Positions 15,889-25,241 of a DNA stretch of 36,392 nt are shown in pieces. A program made the translations under genes and the position numbers. Under the pieces are notes generated by a model. It worked only from the letters and a program-made list of their open reading frames with translations, was not told the origin of the DNA and did no database searches. The stretch spans positions 1 through 36,392 of the forward strand of contig JBNKDD010000020.1 of the NCBI GenBank assembly GCA_050288085.1, given 5' to 3'. Numbering within the stretch: the stretch's first letter is position 1; every line of letters starts with the position of its first letter. This DNA is from JBNKDD01 sp050288085. GTDB lineage: Bacteria > Chloroflexota > Anaerolineae > Aggregatilineales > UBA3940.

Positions 15889-16502
15889 GGCCCCGGTGGG
15901 TTTCCCCCTCTCTTGCCGGACGATTTACGTTTGGCGGTTGGGTGGGCATCGTCGGCGTCTTCGCGGAAGGTATCGGCAACCTTTGTGAAACTGTCTACCA
16001 GCCGGTTGGATGAGATAGCCATTGCCTCTAATACGTCAGGCAGGTATTCGATAATATTTTCTAGCGAAGCCACCAGCAAAAATTCACTGCCGAAGGTGAA
16101 CAGCAATATACTTTGTAGTAAGGCAACAAAATAGAGACCCGGCATAGGATTCGGGCCTACACGGTAGACCATGTCGGTGGTTACATCGACCAGGAAGGCT
16201 GCTCCGGCCAGCCCACCGAACACCCAGTTGCGGCGCTCCAATGCCATAAACCCGAAAGCAACCTGGACAAGCTGGGGGAGCGCCCCGACAAACCAGGCTT
16301 CAGCCTGAGAAACCTGCTGGGTCCCAAGCTGATTATAGCCATAGACGCTGGTAATGTAGTCTGTCACGAAGAGATATACCGAAACCGCCAGCAGTGCAAC
16401 CAGCACCAGAAAAACCAATAACATCGCGGCTGGTTTTTCACGCCAGGTCTCACCTAATGGGATGACTAATCGCCGCTGAGTTCGGGTCTGTGGTTTTTGC
16501 AT
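15885..16502 (-). CDS. four-helix integral membrane protein, unknown function
   Basis: The protein has 205 residues and I do not recognise a family. About four hydrophobic segments are visible (near 28-48, 72-86, 93-110 and 122-145). The N-terminus is basic and the C-terminal tail (about 170-205) is charged and ends in Lys/Gly/Pro-rich sequence, probably cytoplasmic. GAGGT stands nine bases before the ATG. It converges on the rhomboid gene with a three-base overlap. Nothing indicates an enzymatic function. Confidence 0.7.
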   Translation of the reverse strand: MQKPQTRTQRRLVIPLGETWREKPAAMLLVFLVLVALLAVSVYLFVTDYITSVYGYNQLGTQQVSQAEAWFVGALPQLVQVAFGFMALERRNWVFGGLAGAAFLVDVTTDMVYRVGPNPMPGLYFVALLQSILLFTFGSEFLLVASLENIIEYLPDVLEAMAISSNRLVDSFTKVADTFREDADDAHPTAKRKSSGKRGGNPPGP

Positions 16503-16699
16503 GGTATAACTACCTCACTATAAGAAAACATGATCGAAGCGAACCCACACTATACTTAATCTTACCATTGGTCGGTATTCGCTCAAAACATTATAAGGGC
16601 GAATCGCGTGCCTCCAAGTAAGTTTCTCTCATCGGCGGCTCAGTATGCGATTCACCGATATAATTAGAAGTGCAGCAATTTTTTTGAAAGGGCACACCC

Positions 16700-17185
16700 A
16701 TGTTTGATTATCAGGCCGTGCTGGTGGAAGCAATAGAGCGATTTATTCAGATATACGAGTCTGGGAATGTGCGGTTGCATACCGAGACGGATCTCCAGGC
16801 TCATTTTTTCCATCATTGCTTGCAGATCATGCAAGAGCATCAGGCAGAACTGCCATACCGTTTACACTGCAATGACAGCATCGCGTCTATCCGGGAAAAG
16901 ATCGATATGATCCTGGGCGATAACGAAGTGATCGTGAAATTCAAACTTGAGCCTGATTACCCTGAGTTATCACCCGACCAGAAACCGCGCGTCTTCCCTG
17001 AGGATGTTCGGCGGGATTTCGACCGTGTGCAGCGCTACTGTAACGAGGGAATCCCACATGGTTTTACGATCCTCTTGGACGAGGATGGCTGTCAATTACG
17101 CGCCTTCCCCAATATATCCTGGCGTAAACTCAGCAATGGGACAGGCGAGGCTTATCTGCTGGTGCGCCACTTTCAGGCAGAGTAA
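16700..17185 (+). CDS. small protein of unknown function, possible degenerate PD-(D/E)XK fold
   Basis: The protein has 161 residues; AAAGGG lies seven bases before the ATG and a TATAAT hexamer is at 16659-16664. I do not recognise a named family. The central part, with Asp69 in KIDMILG followed by strand VIVKFKLE (77-84), resembles the D...(E)xK core of PD-(D/E)XK nucleases, but the usual Glu is Lys80 before Lys82. ETDLQAHFFHHCL near 29-41 would be the helix preceding the core. The C-terminal half looks like a nucleotide- or DNA-binding nuclease-like sheet without clear motifs. It sits six bases upstream of the HAD gene, so the two may be cotranscribed. Confidence 0.6.
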   Translation: MFDYQAVLVEAIERFIQIYESGNVRLHTETDLQAHFFHHCLQIMQEHQAELPYRLHCNDSIASIREKIDMILGDNEVIVKFKLEPDYPELSPDQKPRVFPEDVRRDFDRVQRYCNEGIPHGFTILLDEDGCQLRAFPNISWRKLSNGTGEAYLLVRHFQAE

Positions 17186-17191
17186 ATATTT

Positions 17192-17902
17192 TTGAACGAT
17201 AAGCGGTTGGTTCTTTTCGATATTGATGGTACGCTGCTGTGGCCGAACGGAGCCGGACGCGAATCCCTGAGGGCGGCGCTCCTGCGCGTATATGGCACGG
17301 CAGGAGAAATTGACTCCTATAAATTCGGCGGCCTGACCGACCGGTCAACCGTCCGTTATTTGATGGAAGGAGCCGGACTCCAGCCGGACTTGATCTGGCA
17401 GCATTTTGACCGGGTCGGTGATGTGATGGAAGAGGAACTCCATCGCTTGCTCGCTGAAGGTCGCCATGATGTCCAACCCTGCCCTGGCGCACACGATCTG
17501 GTCACGCACCTGTCCGCCCGCGACGATGTGGTGATCGGCCTGCTAACCGGCAATTTCCACCAGACCGCACGGGTTAAAGTTGAAGCTGCTGGATTCGATT
17601 CGACTCTATTCCCGGTGGGAGCCTATGGCAATGAGGCCGAAGACCGTTCTGACCTTCCACCCATCGCGGTCAGCCGTGCTGCTGACCTGACAGGTCTTGC
17701 ATTCAAGGGGCAGCAGGTAGTCATCATCGGCGATACGATCAACGATGTGACCTGCGGGCAAGGAATCGGTGTACGGACGATTGCCCTTCTAACCGGGTGG
17801 AGCACCCGCGAGGCTTTAGAAGCTGTTTCACCAAATTACCTGCTCGATGATTTAGTGGATCAAGATGCTGTGCTATCTGCTATTTTCGACCCGGTAGATT
17901 GA
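17192..17902 (+). CDS. HAD-superfamily hydrolase (phosphatase)
   Basis: The protein has 236 residues. A TTG is taken as start because it places the nucleophile motif FDIDGTLL correctly at residues 9-16; no strong ribosome site is visible and coupling to the preceding gene is likely. Motif I Asp10/Asp12, motif II Thr in LLTGN, and motif IV GDTINDV (with the acidic pair) are all present. The insertion between motifs I and II is the helical C1 cap of phosphoglycolate-phosphatase-like HADs. The substrate cannot be assigned. The last 23 bases overlap the end of the convergent membrane-protein gene. Confidence 0.88.
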   Translation: MNDKRLVLFDIDGTLLWPNGAGRESLRAALLRVYGTAGEIDSYKFGGLTDRSTVRYLMEGAGLQPDLIWQHFDRVGDVMEEELHRLLAEGRHDVQPCPGAHDLVTHLSARDDVVIGLLTGNFHQTARVKVEAAGFDSTLFPVGAYGNEAEDRSDLPPIAVSRAADLTGLAFKGQQVVIIGDTINDVTCGQGIGVRTIALLTGWSTREALEAVSPNYLLDDLVDQDAVLSAIFDPVD

Positions 17903-19832
17903 TCTCGCCGACCGGCACACGATCATCCAAATAATCCCCGCCTCTGACCGGTAAGCGCTCACCGGCAGCCGGGTCCCATACACCGACGTACACCGAATAC
18001 GAGCCACCCTCCGGCAGAAGAACTACACGAACATCTTCTAACATCAGGTAGTCGGGGTTGGCGTTAAAGGGATACAAACCACCCAGCGGATCACCATCGG
18101 CCTGGGCAGCAATCTGCCCTGCACCATCAACCACATGCACAAATACTGTCGGCGCATTTTCTAAAGGGTGGATAATTTCCCAGGTTAACGATAGGTGAAG
18201 GCTGCCGGATTCGACGGATAAATCGCTTCCCCACAGTGTGATGAAGTCCCCAAAGTAGGCGATTGGCTGGCCTGATGGTTGAGGCTTCGACACTCGCTGC
18301 CCGACGTAATTCAGGTAAACTGTATCACCGACGTAATCGGCGATATAAACCGCCCTACCGCCGTTTATCAAATCGATCAGCATTCCGGGATCAACCTGTT
18401 CACCATAGATGGTATGTGGATAATCAACCGGCGGCAGCACATTCCCAACCGTGACCGCTGCATCATCCAGGCGATCTTCACCGGTATACGCGCCAACGAT
18501 CTCACCGGGTTGAACCCTGGCCGGGAGCAGGATCGCCCCCCCGTCGAAGAAGGGATAAACGCTGTTTCGAGGGGCCAACCGGTTGGGCAGATTGATCAGC
18601 AGCAAGGATTGATCGGGCCGAGCCTCTGCTGCTTGCACTGCATCACTGATCGCCTCGCCGCCTCGCAAATGCCAGCCCACGCCGCTGTATGCAAAATACA
18701 CACCAGGTAGCAGCGCGATCAGGGCAAGGCCGGTAGCTAATAGTTGCCCGTGTTTTCTCTTTGCGAGTTGGGTTAACCCAATCCCCCACCACAGCGCGGC
18801 AGCAGCCCCAGCCGGGTAAAGGAAGCGCGGCGCATCGATCAGCCAATCGGGGCGCATGGTGACCAGTACCGGCCCTATTGCAATCCCAAACCAGCCTGCA
18901 CACAGTAAGGCAATGTGCCAGATACGGCGGGTTAGAAAGATCAAACAGGCTAGCGCGATCAGCAAGACCGCCCATACAGCTATAGTCGAATTGAGGAATG
19001 TGATAAGAGGTGCAAGCGGATAGGATAAGCCCAACGAAAGGATGGCAGCATTCTGAAACAGCCCGGCGGGATGGAGATCGATTGTCGAAACGCCGCTGCT
19101 GCGTACTCGAAGCCAGACGAACAGCGCGAGAAGTCCAGCCCCCATGATCGCAAATCCTGATAACAAATGCCGACGATGATCGCGTCGCTGCTCTGATGGT
19201 ATATTCAACCAATCAACAGTGGCAGTCAGGGCGATCAATGCCCCGGTTAACATCCCGCTTTCGTGGGCAAAAGGCGCGAGCCCAACCGCGAGCAAGCAGG
19301 GAATCCACCATATCCTCGATTGGCGAGTGCGCCGGAAAGATAACACCGCCAGTACGTTTAGGATTGTCACCAGCGGGTAGAAGATCGCACTCACCCAGGG
19401 GACAACCTGATAAGCAAACGGAAAAGCGGCAAACAGCGCTGCTGCCAGCACTCCTCCAAAAACCGGATTTTCTCCGTCTGATGAGAGATCAACCGCCAGC
19501 ACCCCGACCAGCACAGCAGCCAGCGCATGTCCGATCAGGTTAAACACCCTCAAGGCAGCAGGCGTCATGGGGAAGCCCAGATCCCGCCAGATCACCCAGA
19601 CTGAGAATGCCAGAGGGCGGTAGTAATCATAGGGGCTGACTGTGCTCCACAGTTCGCTAAATGTGATCTCACGCAGCCAGGGGAGTTGAACCAGATCGTC
19701 GGAATAAAAAGGGAGTCGCAGGCTGCGGACGTACAGCAAAGCCGTTAGGCTAATCGAGACAACTGCGATCAAGGCCACCGCTTTCGATGAGCCTGGGCCG
19801 GTATGAGATTCTTCCCTTTTATTCCTGATCAT
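17880..19832 (-). CDS. GT-C-fold membrane glycosyltransferase-like protein
   Basis: The protein has 650 residues. About ten hydrophobic segments occupy residues 20-400. The first outer loop has LPFYSDDLVQL (Asp45, Asp46), and YDYYRPLAF follows soon after, features shared with lipid-linked-sugar GT-C transferases (ArnT/PMT type). The C-terminal 100 or so residues form a soluble beta-rich domain (VFVHVVDGAGQIAAQADGDP and following) that recurs in the upstream gene product. The ATG overlaps the stop of the DUF2723 gene (ATGA), so the genes are coupled. The role is probably to add a sugar to a surface protein or polymer; donor and acceptor are unknown. Confidence 0.7.
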   Translation of the reverse strand: MIRNKREESHTGPGSSKAVALIAVVSISLTALLYVRSLRLPFYSDDLVQLPWLREITFSELWSTVSPYDYYRPLAFSVWVIWRDLGFPMTPAALRVFNLIGHALAAVLVGVLAVDLSSDGENPVFGGVLAAALFAAFPFAYQVVPWVSAIFYPLVTILNVLAVLSFRRTRQSRIWWIPCLLAVGLAPFAHESGMLTGALIALTATVDWLNIPSEQRRDHRRHLLSGFAIMGAGLLALFVWLRVRSSGVSTIDLHPAGLFQNAAILSLGLSYPLAPLITFLNSTIAVWAVLLIALACLIFLTRRIWHIALLCAGWFGIAIGPVLVTMRPDWLIDAPRFLYPAGAAAALWWGIGLTQLAKRKHGQLLATGLALIALLPGVYFAYSGVGWHLRGGEAISDAVQAAEARPDQSLLLINLPNRLAPRNSVYPFFDGGAILLPARVQPGEIVGAYTGEDRLDDAAVTVGNVLPPVDYPHTIYGEQVDPGMLIDLINGGRAVYIADYVGDTVYLNYVGQRVSKPQPSGQPIAYFGDFITLWGSDLSVESGSLHLSLTWEIIHPLENAPTVFVHVVDGAGQIAAQADGDPLGGLYPFNANPDYLMLEDVRVVLLPEGGSYSVYVGVWDPAAGERLPVRGGDYLDDRVPVGEINLPGRK

Positions 19833-22363
19833 GGCTCGACGCGAACCGTTCCCAGGATGAATCTGTCGCCGGATAAATTGCCCGCCGGATCATAAAAGTG
19901 TGCTCGTTGGAAGGTCGTAAACCCGTACATCCCCACCTCGATCTGGTAATCGCCCGGTGGTGTATCAGCTGGAACCGTTAGCCGGTAGGGATCAAACACG
20001 GTCTGTCCCGGTACCCACTTAGGGAACCACAGGAAAGTCGGGAACGATCCGCCAAGCGGGGGAGCATCCTGCTGGGCGATCACCTGATTGCCACCATCGA
20101 TCAAGTGAACAAACACCTTCCAATTTTCATCCGGGTGATCAAGCACCGTCCACGTCAGGTTAACACGGATGTCATCGCCAGGATTGACCACCAGCGGCTC
20201 ATTCCAGGGGGCGATTCGCCGTTGGCCGTTGCCGGATACTATCCCATTCACCAATCCCGCTTGATGGGCAATATCCGCCATGATCTCGCCCTCCTCAAGC
20301 GGTACGCTGATCTGCGCCGCCTTAATCGTGACCGTGCCCAGGTCTAGCAATCTCTCGCCATCCGGGAAGGTTAAGTCCTCTCCCTGATTCAGATTGCGGA
20401 TTCCCAACCGGAGCGGATATTCTCCCGGCGGCGCATCGAGTGGGGCGCGTAGATCGTACCGTTCAACGATGATTTCTCCCGGCTGCCACCAGGGAGTCAA
20501 CCAATGACTGTCGGTAGTGTACTGGTAGGTGCTTAGGGGCAGTTCTTCCGAATCAGGTATCCCCAGCGTTGTGTAAGGGAAGATAATATCGGCGGGTGGA
20601 TCTTCAGCATACAGGGCGATATTGAGCGGAATCACATCACCCTGTTCGACCGTCGTTACCGGCAGATCAAACCCGACCACCGTCACCGGCCCTACATCCG
20701 CATCAAGCGTGATCTGCATCTCCGGTGATTCGATGGCAGGAGCGGGCAGCACCCGGTACATCCGCCCGGTAGTAGGTCGCAGCCGGAACCCCTCGTCTAT
20801 CAATTCGCGCTGGAAACCTGAAACGTAGATTGGCCCCTCGTCAATGTTAGCCCATACGTTATCCACCCAGGGATGCTCAGAGGTGGTTGCAACGAATACC
20901 AGCCGTACATCATCTCCGTCCAATGTGCGGTCCTCAACCCAATCCATATACCACAGCGGAGTCAGGTGCTCCCAGTGAGCTAACAGAATCGCGCCTTCCT
21001 CCTTCCCCTCGAAGCGGTCGTAAACCTCATCGATCCACTGTTGAGCTTCGTCATAATGCCGGAGTGAGACAACCGATGTCAATGCCACGCCGCGTCCCAA
21101 AGGGATGAACAGTGTAACCAGGGTGAAGAATATCTGAACTAACCGGCTTTCCGATTCCTTTGGCAGCCGGATTTGCTCCAGGATGGCAATCACACCGATC
21201 CCGCCCAGACCGATCAACGCGGCGAAGGGTGACATCAGGTAGGCCATCACATCCTGGATCGTGTTCAGGATGAAGGCCAGGTTTACCCCTAGAAACAGGG
21301 TGAACAACAAACCCACCCGCCAATGCTTGGCCCAGGCCCAGGCCAACCCCAACGCCATCAGGACGATAATCGCCGGGCTGACTTGTAATCGAAGCAGCGA
21401 GAAGAACACTCCCCACCGGGCCGGTTGATCTTTCAAACCGAAATGAAACAGATTTACCCGCAGCCCACGCGCCAGCACCAGATCGAGAAAGCCGTTTAGT
21501 GTATTGGTGTTATCTGGCCCAAACAGCAGGGGCGCAGGGAGACTGGCTCGAATGGGGAGATACAACCACACACTCAGGCCGATCAGCGCAAAACCGATCA
21601 TTTTGAGCGGAGTCTTCCAGTTGATCGCCAGATGTGGCTTTTTCAGTATGATCAACCATTGTTGCCAATCAAGCAGCAGTCGCGGGCTGGCAAAGATTGC
21701 ACCCACGGTTGGCTCAAAAAGCACACGCGGTTTAACAACCAGGATAAATATCGCATAAGCCGGAAAGCTGAAAACCAACAGGGGATGATGGGTGACACTC
21801 AACCCGGCCACCACACAGAACGCGTACAGCCACCGATCGTCTTGATCGCCGGATTCCTGCCCGGAATGCCACCAGCGCATCAGCAAAAACAGGCTGGTGA
21901 CTGCCAGCAGCGCGGTCACAATGTGGGCGTTGGCGTGGATACTGTGCTGCCAGATGTCAGTAGCAAAGGTGGAGGATACCCCGGCGATCACACCGGGCAT
22001 ATAAGCCACCAGCCCTTTCAGGCTGCGGGGTGTGAGAGTCTTTACAATCCCGTAGAGCAATGCGGCAATGGTCGCGCCTGCCGCCGCACTGAGCAGATTA
22101 GCCCGGTAGGCGATACTGCCAATAGGGATGATCCGCTGCCAGATTCCGCCCAACACTGTTTGGAAGGCATAACCCGGCGGGTGTGAGATTCCCCAGATAT
22201 GCGGCACAAGTGTATATTCTGACGGGTCGCCAAATACCAGGCCAGGCGCAAGGGTCGCCACGTAAAGCGCCAGGGTAAACACAAACATCCCCAACCCAAC
22301 CAGTAGATCGGGGTGGCGGGTGATCAAGTTCTGAACGTTTTTTTTCGTCTGGTCGATTTGCAA
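19829..22363 (-). CDS. DUF2723-family GT-C membrane protein with C-terminal beta domains
   Basis: The protein has 844 residues and starts at TTG (complement 22361-22363) ten bases after AGGA, six bases after the galK stop. The N-terminal part matches DUF2723: GDPSEYTLVPHIWGISHPPGYAFQ has the acidic pair Asp46/Glu49 and HPPGY (61-65) of the first extracytoplasmic loop. About ten membrane helices reach to near residue 420, followed by a large extracytoplasmic part ending in a beta-sandwich-like repeat (VFVHLIDGGNQVIAQQDAPP). DUF2723 proteins include TMEM260-type protein O-mannosyltransferases. A role in surface glycosylation is inferred; galK just upstream supports sugar metabolism context only weakly. 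Confidence 0.82.
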   Translation of the reverse strand: MQIDQTKKNVQNLITRHPDLLVGLGMFVFTLALYVATLAPGLVFGDPSEYTLVPHIWGISHPPGYAFQTVLGGIWQRIIPIGSIAYRANLLSAAAGATIAALLYGIVKTLTPRSLKGLVAYMPGVIAGVSSTFATDIWQHSIHANAHIVTALLAVTSLFLLMRWWHSGQESGDQDDRWLYAFCVVAGLSVTHHPLLVFSFPAYAIFILVVKPRVLFEPTVGAIFASPRLLLDWQQWLIILKKPHLAINWKTPLKMIGFALIGLSVWLYLPIRASLPAPLLFGPDNTNTLNGFLDLVLARGLRVNLFHFGLKDQPARWGVFFSLLRLQVSPAIIVLMALGLAWAWAKHWRVGLLFTLFLGVNLAFILNTIQDVMAYLMSPFAALIGLGGIGVIAILEQIRLPKESESRLVQIFFTLVTLFIPLGRGVALTSVVSLRHYDEAQQWIDEVYDRFEGKEEGAILLAHWEHLTPLWYMDWVEDRTLDGDDVRLVFVATTSEHPWVDNVWANIDEGPIYVSGFQRELIDEGFRLRPTTGRMYRVLPAPAIESPEMQITLDADVGPVTVVGFDLPVTTVEQGDVIPLNIALYAEDPPADIIFPYTTLGIPDSEELPLSTYQYTTDSHWLTPWWQPGEIIVERYDLRAPLDAPPGEYPLRLGIRNLNQGEDLTFPDGERLLDLGTVTIKAAQISVPLEEGEIMADIAHQAGLVNGIVSGNGQRRIAPWNEPLVVNPGDDIRVNLTWTVLDHPDENWKVFVHLIDGGNQVIAQQDAPPLGGSFPTFLWFPKWVPGQTVFDPYRLTVPADTPPGDYQIEVGMYGFTTFQRAHFYDPAGNLSGDRFILGTVRVEP

Positions 22364-22369
22364 TATATT

Positions 22370-23515
22370 TTAATCCTGGACTTCTGATGCACCTTCGGAA
22401 GCCTGGCAGATATAGATAGAGGCTTCAAGGCCGGTCGCTGCCGGGTATTTAGCTTTGACCGCTTTTTCTACCGCCTTGGTTGCTTCGTTTGTCGCCAGCG
22501 CAACAATGCAGCCCCCGAACCCGGCCCCGGTTAGCCGCGCCCCGTAAACGCCGTCCACATCCTGAGCGATCTTCACCAACACGTCAAGCTCGCGGCGGCT
22601 GATCTCGAAATCATCGCGCATACTTACATGTGAGGCATTCATCAGCTTGCCGACCGTTTCGAAGTCGTTGGCCTGAAGCGCTTTAGCCGCGGCCACAGTG
22701 CGCGCATTTTCGGTGATAACGTGTCTGGCACGGCGGCGAACAACCGGCGAGAGTTCATCTGCACGGGCGAAGAAAGTCTCTTCGTCCACATCACGCAGTG
22801 CCGGGACACCAAAATGCCGGGCGGCCTCTTCGCACTCTTCTCGCCGGGTGTTGTATTCGTTATCGACCAGCCCCCGGTGGACGTTACTATCTACGATGAT
22901 CACACTGACCTCTGATGACAGAGGCACCGATTCGTAGCCCAGATCGCGGCAGTCGATCAGCAGGGCATGATTGACTTGCCCCAGGCAGGAAATGTATTGA
23001 TCCATGATGCCGCATCGCATACCGACAAAGTCGTTCTCAGCCCGTTGGGCGGCTAAGGCCAGCTTGACCCGGTCCACCTCTATCCCGGCCAATTGAAGCA
23101 GGGCATAACCGGTAACAACCTCTATGGCCGCTGACGAACTCAGCCCGGCTCCGATGGGGACATCTCCGGCAATGACCGCATCCATCCCGGTCAGCTTATG
23201 CCCATCCTCCTGCAAAGACCAGGCAACTCCTCGGACGTAGTTGCTCCAGGTCTGGTCAGGCGATTTTGACAGATTATCAAGCGTGAACCGGTCCCACTGA
23301 TCGAAGTCCAGCGAAAAGATGTTAACCTGCCGGTCATCTCGGCGTCGGGTCGCGATAACGACTTGATGGTTGATGGCAGTCGGGAGCACAAACCCGTCGT
23401 TGTAGTCGGTGTGTTCGCCAATCAGGTTGACACGGCCTGGTGCTCGGAACAACAAAGGAGACTGATCATCAAAATGCTCTTGAAACGCGGCAAGCGTGCG
23501 TGGAATAGGTGACAT
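22370..23515 (-). CDS. galK: galactokinase
   Basis: Galactokinase phosphorylates galactose with ATP, the first step of the Leloir pathway. The protein is 381 residues from the ATG at 23515, chosen because GGAG lies nine bases upstream; an in-frame ATG five codons earlier has no ribosome site. The GHMP-kinase signatures are complete: RAPGRVNLIGEHTDYNDGF (24-42) for galactose binding, PIGAGLSSSAAIE as the phosphate loop, and GAGFGGCIVAL near the C-terminus. Residues and length fit the family fully. No galT or galE is present, and it heads a three-gene operon with two membrane glycosyltransferase-like genes. Confidence 0.95.
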   Translation of the reverse strand: MSPIPRTLAAFQEHFDDQSPLLFRAPGRVNLIGEHTDYNDGFVLPTAINHQVVIATRRRDDRQVNIFSLDFDQWDRFTLDNLSKSPDQTWSNYVRGVAWSLQEDGHKLTGMDAVIAGDVPIGAGLSSSAAIEVVTGYALLQLAGIEVDRVKLALAAQRAENDFVGMRCGIMDQYISCLGQVNHALLIDCRDLGYESVPLSSEVSVIIVDSNVHRGLVDNEYNTRREECEEAARHFGVPALRDVDEETFFARADELSPVVRRRARHVITENARTVAAAKALQANDFETVGKLMNASHVSMRDDFEISRRELDVLVKIAQDVDGVYGARLTGAGFGGCIVALATNEATKAVEKAVKAKYPAATGLEASIYICQASEGASEVQD

Positions 23516-23561
23516 GAGAATTTTCTCCATATTTTATGAAGGAGGGTAGTGTTCTTTCAGG

Positions 23562-23567
23562 ATTATA
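23562..23567 (-). promoter_or_regulatory. galK: -10 element upstream of galK
   Basis: TATAAT on the minus strand lies about 47 bases before the galK start. Its -35 position (near 23585-23590) is a poor match. A small hairpin (CGGAAAC 23612-23618 with GTTTCCG 23625-23631) sits further upstream and might be an operator. Confidence 0.4.
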
Positions 23568-23649
23568 ACGCAGATGCTCTCTAAAATTGGTTATACCGGG
23601 AAAAATCCCTGCGGAAACAAGGCGGTTTCCGGGTGATTGCTCTCTTTCC

Positions 23650-23679
23650 TTGACGCTCATCCAATCGCAATGTTAAGAT
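23650..23679 (+). promoter_or_regulatory. promoter of the TPR gene pair
   Basis: TTGACG (23650-23655) and TAAGAT (23674-23679) are 18 bases apart, about 90 bases before the first TPR gene. The -35 is strong and the -10 matches at four of six positions. Confidence 0.5.
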
Positions 23680-23765
23680 CAGACTGGTAAAGTAACAGTT
23701 GATTGAAGCGAATCACGCAAAGGTTTGCTTTGAGGATGAATCACTCAAAGCGTGGATGGTAAACC

Positions 23766-25178
23766 TTGTATATTAAACGAGAGCCATTAGGCCAGGGCAA
23801 TTTAACTTTTGGAAAACGTAAGCGGCGCTATCCCATTATTCTTATTTTGTTCTATTTAGGGATTTTGGCGGCGGCGGTCTTTATATTTTTACGTGCCGAC
23901 CAACTACGGCCCAGGGTCGAAGCGATGATCGGCCCGACGCCTGTTCCTACCCAATCGGCAGCAGAGCTGGTGCAACTGGCCCAGGCTGCTTATGAGGATG
24001 GTGATTTGATCCAGGCCGCTGACTATTATCGGCAGGCGGTTGAACTGGAACCGGAAAACATTGAATATTTGGCCGATTTTGCCCGAATACTGACTTTGTC
24101 CAACCAATTAAGTGAAGCACTGGAAGTCTCCGAGCAGATCATCTTGATCGCGCCGGAGGACTCGCGGGGGCATACGATGAAAGCCCGTGTGCTTGACTGG
24201 ATGGGAGAATATGATCAGGCAGTTGTGTCTGCACTGCGAGCGGTTGAACTAGATTCCAATAGCGCGCTGGCACATAGTTATCTGGCAGAAGCCTACAATG
24301 ACCTGGGTCGGTGGAAACAGGCCCGTGAGCAAGCGGAACTCGCTCTTGAACTTGATCCTTATAGCATTGATGTCCGCCGGAACTATGCCCTCGTGTTGGA
24401 ATATCAGGGGTATTATGAAGGAGCGATCCAACAATATTTGCAGGCGTTGCAGATTCATCCCAATCTACTCGATCTCTGGTATGGCCTGGCCCGGAATTAC
24501 CGGGGAGCTGGTCAATTTGATATGTCGGTCGATACCTACACGCAGATCATTTTCCGCACGCCTGAAGATCCATTACCTTACGTTGAATTGGGGCGAACAT
24601 ACTTTGAGATCCGGGATGATGGTGCAGCCCAGGAATATCTGGAGCAAGCCCGTAACCTGGTGTGTGAAGAGTGCCCTATGTACACAGGAGATGATTACAT
24701 CGCGGGAAATGTCCCAGAACAACGGGAACTACCCGAGTATATCTTCGTGCCAGCCTGGAATCGCCTGGGGATGGTTTATTACGTCCGGCGGAATTATGAG
24801 GATGCCATCGGTGTGTTTGAGGAAGCCATTGCCTGGGGAGAAGCTCAAGACCCTGACTCTGAAGATTATCAAACCATTCCGCTTGAGGCTTATTATACGT
24901 TAGCAGCGGCCTATTATTATGTTGATAGCAATGAAGATGGGTATCCGCTGTGCAATACGGCCATTCCGCTGGTCGATGAAGCACTTGATATCTACGAGGC
25001 CAAGAGATTGGAAGACCCGGCTGCGCTTAAAAACATCCTGAGTGTTTATGTTCTGTGCCGGGATTATTCGAATACTGATCCTACTATCGCCTTCTCCTTC
25101 CCTGATGGATATGAGGAACCGACCGTCCTGGTTGAACTGCCGGGATCAGATGAGGGTGGAGAAACGTCAGAAGAATAG
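23766..25178 (+). CDS. membrane-anchored TPR protein (paralogue 1)
   Basis: The protein is 470 residues from a TTG at 23766; a start here has only GGATGG upstream, so the start is moderately sure. A basic N-terminus (KRKRR, near 18-22) precedes one membrane helix (about 23-42), and a Pro-rich junction follows. Residues 60-300 are tetratricopeptide repeats, with helices such as LVQLAQAAYEDGDLIQAADYYRQA and AREQAELALELDPYS in the 34-residue rhythm. The C-terminus has further TPR-like helices and an acidic tail. TPR arrays mediate protein-protein contacts. It is a clear paralogue of the next gene and lies in the same operon as a response regulator. Confidence 0.82.
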   Translation: MYIKREPLGQGNLTFGKRKRRYPIILILFYLGILAAAVFIFLRADQLRPRVEAMIGPTPVPTQSAAELVQLAQAAYEDGDLIQAADYYRQAVELEPENIEYLADFARILTLSNQLSEALEVSEQIILIAPEDSRGHTMKARVLDWMGEYDQAVVSALRAVELDSNSALAHSYLAEAYNDLGRWKQAREQAELALELDPYSIDVRRNYALVLEYQGYYEGAIQQYLQALQIHPNLLDLWYGLARNYRGAGQFDMSVDTYTQIIFRTPEDPLPYVELGRTYFEIRDDGAAQEYLEQARNLVCEECPMYTGDDYIAGNVPEQRELPEYIFVPAWNRLGMVYYVRRNYEDAIGVFEEAIAWGEAQDPDSEDYQTIPLEAYYTLAAAYYYVDSNEDGYPLCNTAIPLVDEALDIYEAKRLEDPAALKNILSVYVLCRDYSNTDPTIAFSFPDGYEEPTVLVELPGSDEGGETSEE

Positions 25179-25241
25179 ATCAGGGTGGCTGAGGGGTAAG
25201 CATTAAGCCTCTTTACAGTCGCCCAAAAGGAGAAATTTATT

